Shown: positions 61,269 to 64,000 of the stretch, in pieces
Layout: every line of letters begins with the position of its first letter
How positions within the stretch are numbered: position 1 is the first letter of the stretch
Origin: an uncultured Bacteroidales bacterium
GTDB taxonomy: Bacteria > Bacteroidota > Bacteroidia > Bacteroidales > Muribaculaceae
DNA: 64,000 nt
Assembly: GCA_902800715.1 (NCBI GenBank)
Contig: CADCFN010000004.1
Coordinates: 247,330-311,329, forward strand
Direction: 5' to 3'
Notes under the pieces: generated by a model
Database searches by the model: none
What the model was told of the DNA's origin: nothing
What the model saw: the letters and a program-made list of their open reading frames with translations, nothing else
Translations under genes and position numbers: made by a program

Positions 61269-61478
61269 ATGGAAGAGAACAAAGAAATGACTTATACCCA
61301 GGCTGTTACCGAATTGGAACAGCTTGTACAGAAGATGCAGGACCCGCAGTGCAGCATCGATAACCTGACGGACTATACCAAGCGCAGCAAGGAACTGCTC
61401 GACATCTGCCGCAAGAAACTCACCGCAGCCGACGAGCAGCTCAAACAAATCCTTGCCACCATCCAGCAGCAAGCCTAA
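61269..61478 (+). CDS. xseB: Exodeoxyribonuclease VII small subunit
   Basis: 69 residues, a short helical protein with the family pattern TYTQAVTELEQLVQKMQDPQ and KRSKELLDICRKKLTAADEQ. It activates and stabilises XseA. It is separated from xseA by the 266-nt repeat region where the genes are usually adjacent or overlapping. Confidence 0.93.
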   Translation: MEENKEMTYTQAVTELEQLVQKMQDPQCSIDNLTDYTKRSKELLDICRKKLTAADEQLKQILATIQQQA

Positions 61479-61513
61479 GTCCTCAAACAACTGTAACACC
61501 AGGAATACAATAC

Positions 61514-61552
61514 TGACAACAACGGTTACCATGTTGCCACCGTTTGTTGTCA
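61514..61552 (+). terminator. Hairpin after xseB
   Basis: TGACAACAACGGT and ACCGTTTGTTGTCA form a 13-bp stem with one bulge. No strong T-tract follows, so termination is uncertain. Confidence 0.55.
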
Positions 61553-61599
61553 TTGTTGTCCATGTTGCCTAAAAAGCCACGATTTGGGTGCCCGAAAGT

Positions 61600-61632
61600 C
61601 AACTATTATCTTTTTACTAATAACTATTAACT
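61600..61632. repeat. AACT-type heptad array upstream of tRNA-Leu
   Basis: aactatt atctttt tactaat aactatt aacta on the plus strand, 7-nt period. Confidence 0.6.
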
Positions 61633-61642
61633 AAAAAATTAC

Positions 61643-61650
61643 TACCTTTG
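61643..61650 (+). promoter_or_regulatory. -7 box of tRNA-Leu
   Basis: TACCTTTG fits TAnnTTTG, 25 nt before the tRNA. -33 box unclear. Confidence 0.6.
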
Positions 61651-61675
61651 CACCCGCAATCCGCAACAATAGCCC

Positions 61676-61757
61676 GCGCCTGTGGCGAAATTGGTAGACG
61701 CGCCAGACTTAGGATCTGGTAACTCCGGTTGTGTAGGTTCGAGTCCTATCAGGCGCA
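61676..61757 (+). tRNA. tRNA-Leu (anticodon TAG)
   Basis: Acceptor gcgcctg/caggcgc; anticodon stem ccaga/tctgg with loop cttagga, anticodon TAG. A long variable arm (taactccggttgt) marks a class II tRNA. CCA is not encoded. Confidence 0.95.
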
Positions 61758-61840
61758 CAGGAAAACAAATTTATGGGGGAGGCTATTTTGAGTTTGCGCT
61801 TATATTTCAGCTTAATATACTCATTGAAGAATATTGATGA

Positions 61841-64000
61841 TTAGTTCTCGGGCCAAGTTCCCACAAGCAGGAAATCAATGAGTTTTGTCACGTCCGCGAT
61901 GCTTACTTGACCATTAACATCGACATCGCCGCAGATCTCACAACCGCCCTCACCCGAAAGCAGACTGTCAATCAGAGCAGTTACGTCACTAATGTTAACC
62001 ACGCCATCGTGATTCACGTCGCCAACAGCATAGCCATGTCCTTCACCATGCAGGACGACGGTCTTGGCCTTGCTCCAAGGGCTCCAGGTGTCGTCGGTGT
62101 AATGGGCCTTTACTCTGTAGAAGAACGTACCACCAGCGGTCAAGTTCTTGACAGTGTAGAACTTGTCGGGGGTAATACCGGTAATCAAGCGATAATCAGC
62201 ATCTCCTTCCTCGTTGACGGCTTTGAGTTTTGAAGGCTCGCTAGCATCACCTGCTAGGATTTGGATGTTTGCGATCGATCCATAGTCGTTCGGATAATTA
62301 TCACCCTTGATGGACACCTGGTCTACGTCGGCACAGTCAAGCACAAACACGTAGTCGGTAAAATTGGGTTCCAGATCAACGTGAATTGACTGGAGACTGG
62401 TCGAGATCGTAATACCTGAGTGATACCATGATTTATAACTCTTGGCTTTTATCTTAACGGTAATCTTGTCATAGCCAGCCAGATCATACTCGGGTGTGAG
62501 AATTTCACCCTCTGAGTCCAACTGGATGCAACCGTTTCCAGTAAATAACTGATCTCCATTGTAAACCCAACCCTCAGGGAAGTAGTCCTGCCAATGTGAA
62601 ATGACACTAGAGCTCTGAAAATAGCAGTCACTGAAGTCGGCCTCGCCCAACTCCATAATAATCGATTTGTTCTTCACCTCCAAGGTATAACTCTCCACAT
62701 TCTTAGCAGGCGTCTCGTCTGTCCAATCGGCACGGAATTCGGTTAATTTGATATAGTCTTCATTTGCATCGAGCATTACGGGATTATGAGTTTCAAAGAT
62801 AGAGGTACCCGTCAAGTTAACCACCACATCCTCAGCCCCCTCGCTGTGCATAGTGATGGTTGCACTGTGCGTACCCAGTTCCTGGGGAGAATAGGTCACA
62901 TTGATGTCTTTGCCAGCATCCGCATCACTCAACGACACATGGTCAGCATCAATCGAGAAGACGCCATTAGGATCATTCAATGTCAACGTCACGTCATTCT
63001 CCAGATAATAGCCGTAAACCGTGAGAACATCGGTAGCAGTTTTCTCGGCATAGGACTCGATAGCCATATTCTTGACACTGGGCACGATAGTCGGTCCCAT
63101 ATAAGGAGGCTGGATACCGATAATCATCTGCTGATTGTCATCGAACGTGTAGTGACCGTCAGTGAAGTCATTGAGCACGCAATAGCAGTTGCCATCGCCA
63201 CTCCAACCCCAGTTAATGTGGTAGGTATCGTTGGTTGAATCATAGCCATCGACATTGAAGGCATGGCCACCAGCATTACTATCGTAAGCACAATACACAA
63301 TGGGGCGGTTGTTCGCCAACTCCTCCTGAATCATGCCAACCCAGCGACTGTCGCTGTAGGAATACTTGTAGTAAAGTTGAGCCATACTGGAGTTGTAACC
63401 AAAGAATTTCACTGCACGCAAGATATCGCTACCATAGGCACCACTACCGGTTGGGGAGTAATCCATCTCCTCTTCCTGACCGATGTAACGCATCAACCAA
63501 GCCACAGCATCGGCCTGGGCATCAGTATAACCATTCAGGTAGTCGTCAATCATATTGTCCCAATCAAAGGTGATGGAAGGCAGAGGCTCGACTTGGAAAT
63601 CGTAACTGTCGTAACCCGAAACAGCAGGAGTGGGGCCTACAGGATATTTCCAGTAATAGAACACCATTGCCAACGAAGTGGCAGGGCAACCAGTGACACA
63701 GAACTTGCCATTATACACAGGGCAATGGTTGTAGTAGGGTTCCTGCTGATCCCACATGGCCGTGAGCAGCGGAGCCACACTTGCGACACGAGTAGGCTCG
63801 TTCAATTTGTTGCTAATAACCAACTCAGGATGCTCCTGCAAATACTCCATCTGTCCCTTGTAATTGGCCAGCCAGTGCCCCATGTTGGCAGGAATGCGTT
63901 TCTCATCCAACGGACGGTCACCATAGGCAAGCACCTCTGGCGCACGGTCGTCACCTGAAATGATGTAGAAATGGTCGGCAGTGTTAAAAATGTAATACAC
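61841..64000 (-). CDS. Secreted C10-family peptidase with dockerin-like tail, N-terminus cut
   Basis: At least 720 codons; the frame runs through the right edge, so signal peptide and part of the prodomain are missing. The visible prodomain end (YYIFNTADHFYIISGDDR) and peptidase domain show the catalytic Cys (VTGCPATSLAMVFYYWKYP), the His (GGHAFNVDGY) and HINWGWSGDG. Next come an Ig-like module (NDPNGVFSIDADHVSLSDAD), close to one in the 1346 gene, a carbohydrate-binding-like region, a fibronectin-like part and two dockerin-like repeats (GDVNHDGVVNISDVTALIDS; GDVDVNGQVSIADVTKLIDF). It is a relative of the gene at 18471, but the middle is different. Confidence 0.92.
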   Translation of the reverse strand: MYYIFNTADHFYIISGDDRAPEVLAYGDRPLDEKRIPANMGHWLANYKGQMEYLQEHPELVISNKLNEPTRVASVAPLLTAMWDQQEPYYNHCPVYNGKFCVTGCPATSLAMVFYYWKYPVGPTPAVSGYDSYDFQVEPLPSITFDWDNMIDDYLNGYTDAQADAVAWLMRYIGQEEEMDYSPTGSGAYGSDILRAVKFFGYNSSMAQLYYKYSYSDSRWVGMIQEELANNRPIVYCAYDSNAGGHAFNVDGYDSTNDTYHINWGWSGDGNCYCVLNDFTDGHYTFDDNQQMIIGIQPPYMGPTIVPSVKNMAIESYAEKTATDVLTVYGYYLENDVTLTLNDPNGVFSIDADHVSLSDADAGKDINVTYSPQELGTHSATITMHSEGAEDVVVNLTGTSIFETHNPVMLDANEDYIKLTEFRADWTDETPAKNVESYTLEVKNKSIIMELGEADFSDCYFQSSSVISHWQDYFPEGWVYNGDQLFTGNGCIQLDSEGEILTPEYDLAGYDKITVKIKAKSYKSWYHSGITISTSLQSIHVDLEPNFTDYVFVLDCADVDQVSIKGDNYPNDYGSIANIQILAGDASEPSKLKAVNEEGDADYRLITGITPDKFYTVKNLTAGGTFFYRVKAHYTDDTWSPWSKAKTVVLHGEGHGYAVGDVNHDGVVNISDVTALIDSLLSGEGGCEICGDVDVNGQVSIADVTKLIDFLLVGTWPEN

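Overview
The window looks like a piece of a Bacteroidales chromosome, probably from a gut or rumen lineage near Prevotellaceae or Muribaculaceae; the family cannot be fixed from sequence alone. Evidence: many -7 promoter boxes of the Bacteroidetes form TAnnTTTG, no Shine-Dalgarno leaders, C10 (streptopain-type) peptidases, Omp28-like proteins, type IX secretion-like C-termini, and small families typical of the order (DUF4491, DUF3256, DUF164/Nif3 pair). There is no rRNA, CRISPR array or prophage. Three tRNAs are present: Pro(TGG), Asp(GTC) and Leu(TAG).

Layout. 1-9 kb holds secreted and outer-membrane proteins, all on the minus strand: a partial chitobiase-domain protein, a two-gene secreted operon, two tandem small beta-barrels, an S41 peptidase lipoprotein and another barrel-like protein. 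9-15.6 kb has topoisomerase IV subunit A and a three-gene MoxR ATPase / VWA / unknown-protein operon. 15.9-18.4 kb (plus) is an MBOAT acyltransferase with its SGNH-like partner. 18.4-34 kb is mixed: C10 peptidase, YitT family, PF04020 membrane protein, thymidine kinase, zinc-ribbon/Nif3 pair, aspS, tandem Omp28-like proteins and two tRNAs. 33-38.8 kb is a housekeeping envelope run (CBS/CorC membrane protein, lptC, FadL-like barrel, coaX, DivIC-like, trmD).

38.9-48.2 kb is the most unusual region. It is one minus-strand operon that encodes a VWA-like lipoprotein, a four-helix membrane protein, a tubulin/FtsZ-like protein, a very large actin/Hsp70-fold ATPase, a signal-peptide-plus-TM bridging protein and a zinc-ribbon membrane protein. 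I see no standard name for it. A GxxExxY gene bounded by an 18-bp inverted repeat has landed inside it.

48.6-56.2 kb (plus) encodes three large secreted proteins: one chitobiase-domain protein and two leucine-rich-repeat proteins that each combine a dockerin-like and a cohesin-like segment. 56.3-61.5 kb is a plus-strand housekeeping run (trmB, Mrp, M48 lipoprotein, DUF3256, xseA, xseB), with a repeat array between xseA and xseB. The window ends in tRNA-Leu and a second, truncated C10 peptidase.

Two themes cross the window. First, dockerin-like calcium-binding ends occur on six secreted proteins. Second, intergenic repeats are frequent: 7-nt periodic AACT-type arrays directly upstream of many start codons, GCGGATGC-containing repeats, and inverted CTTAGCG repeats.
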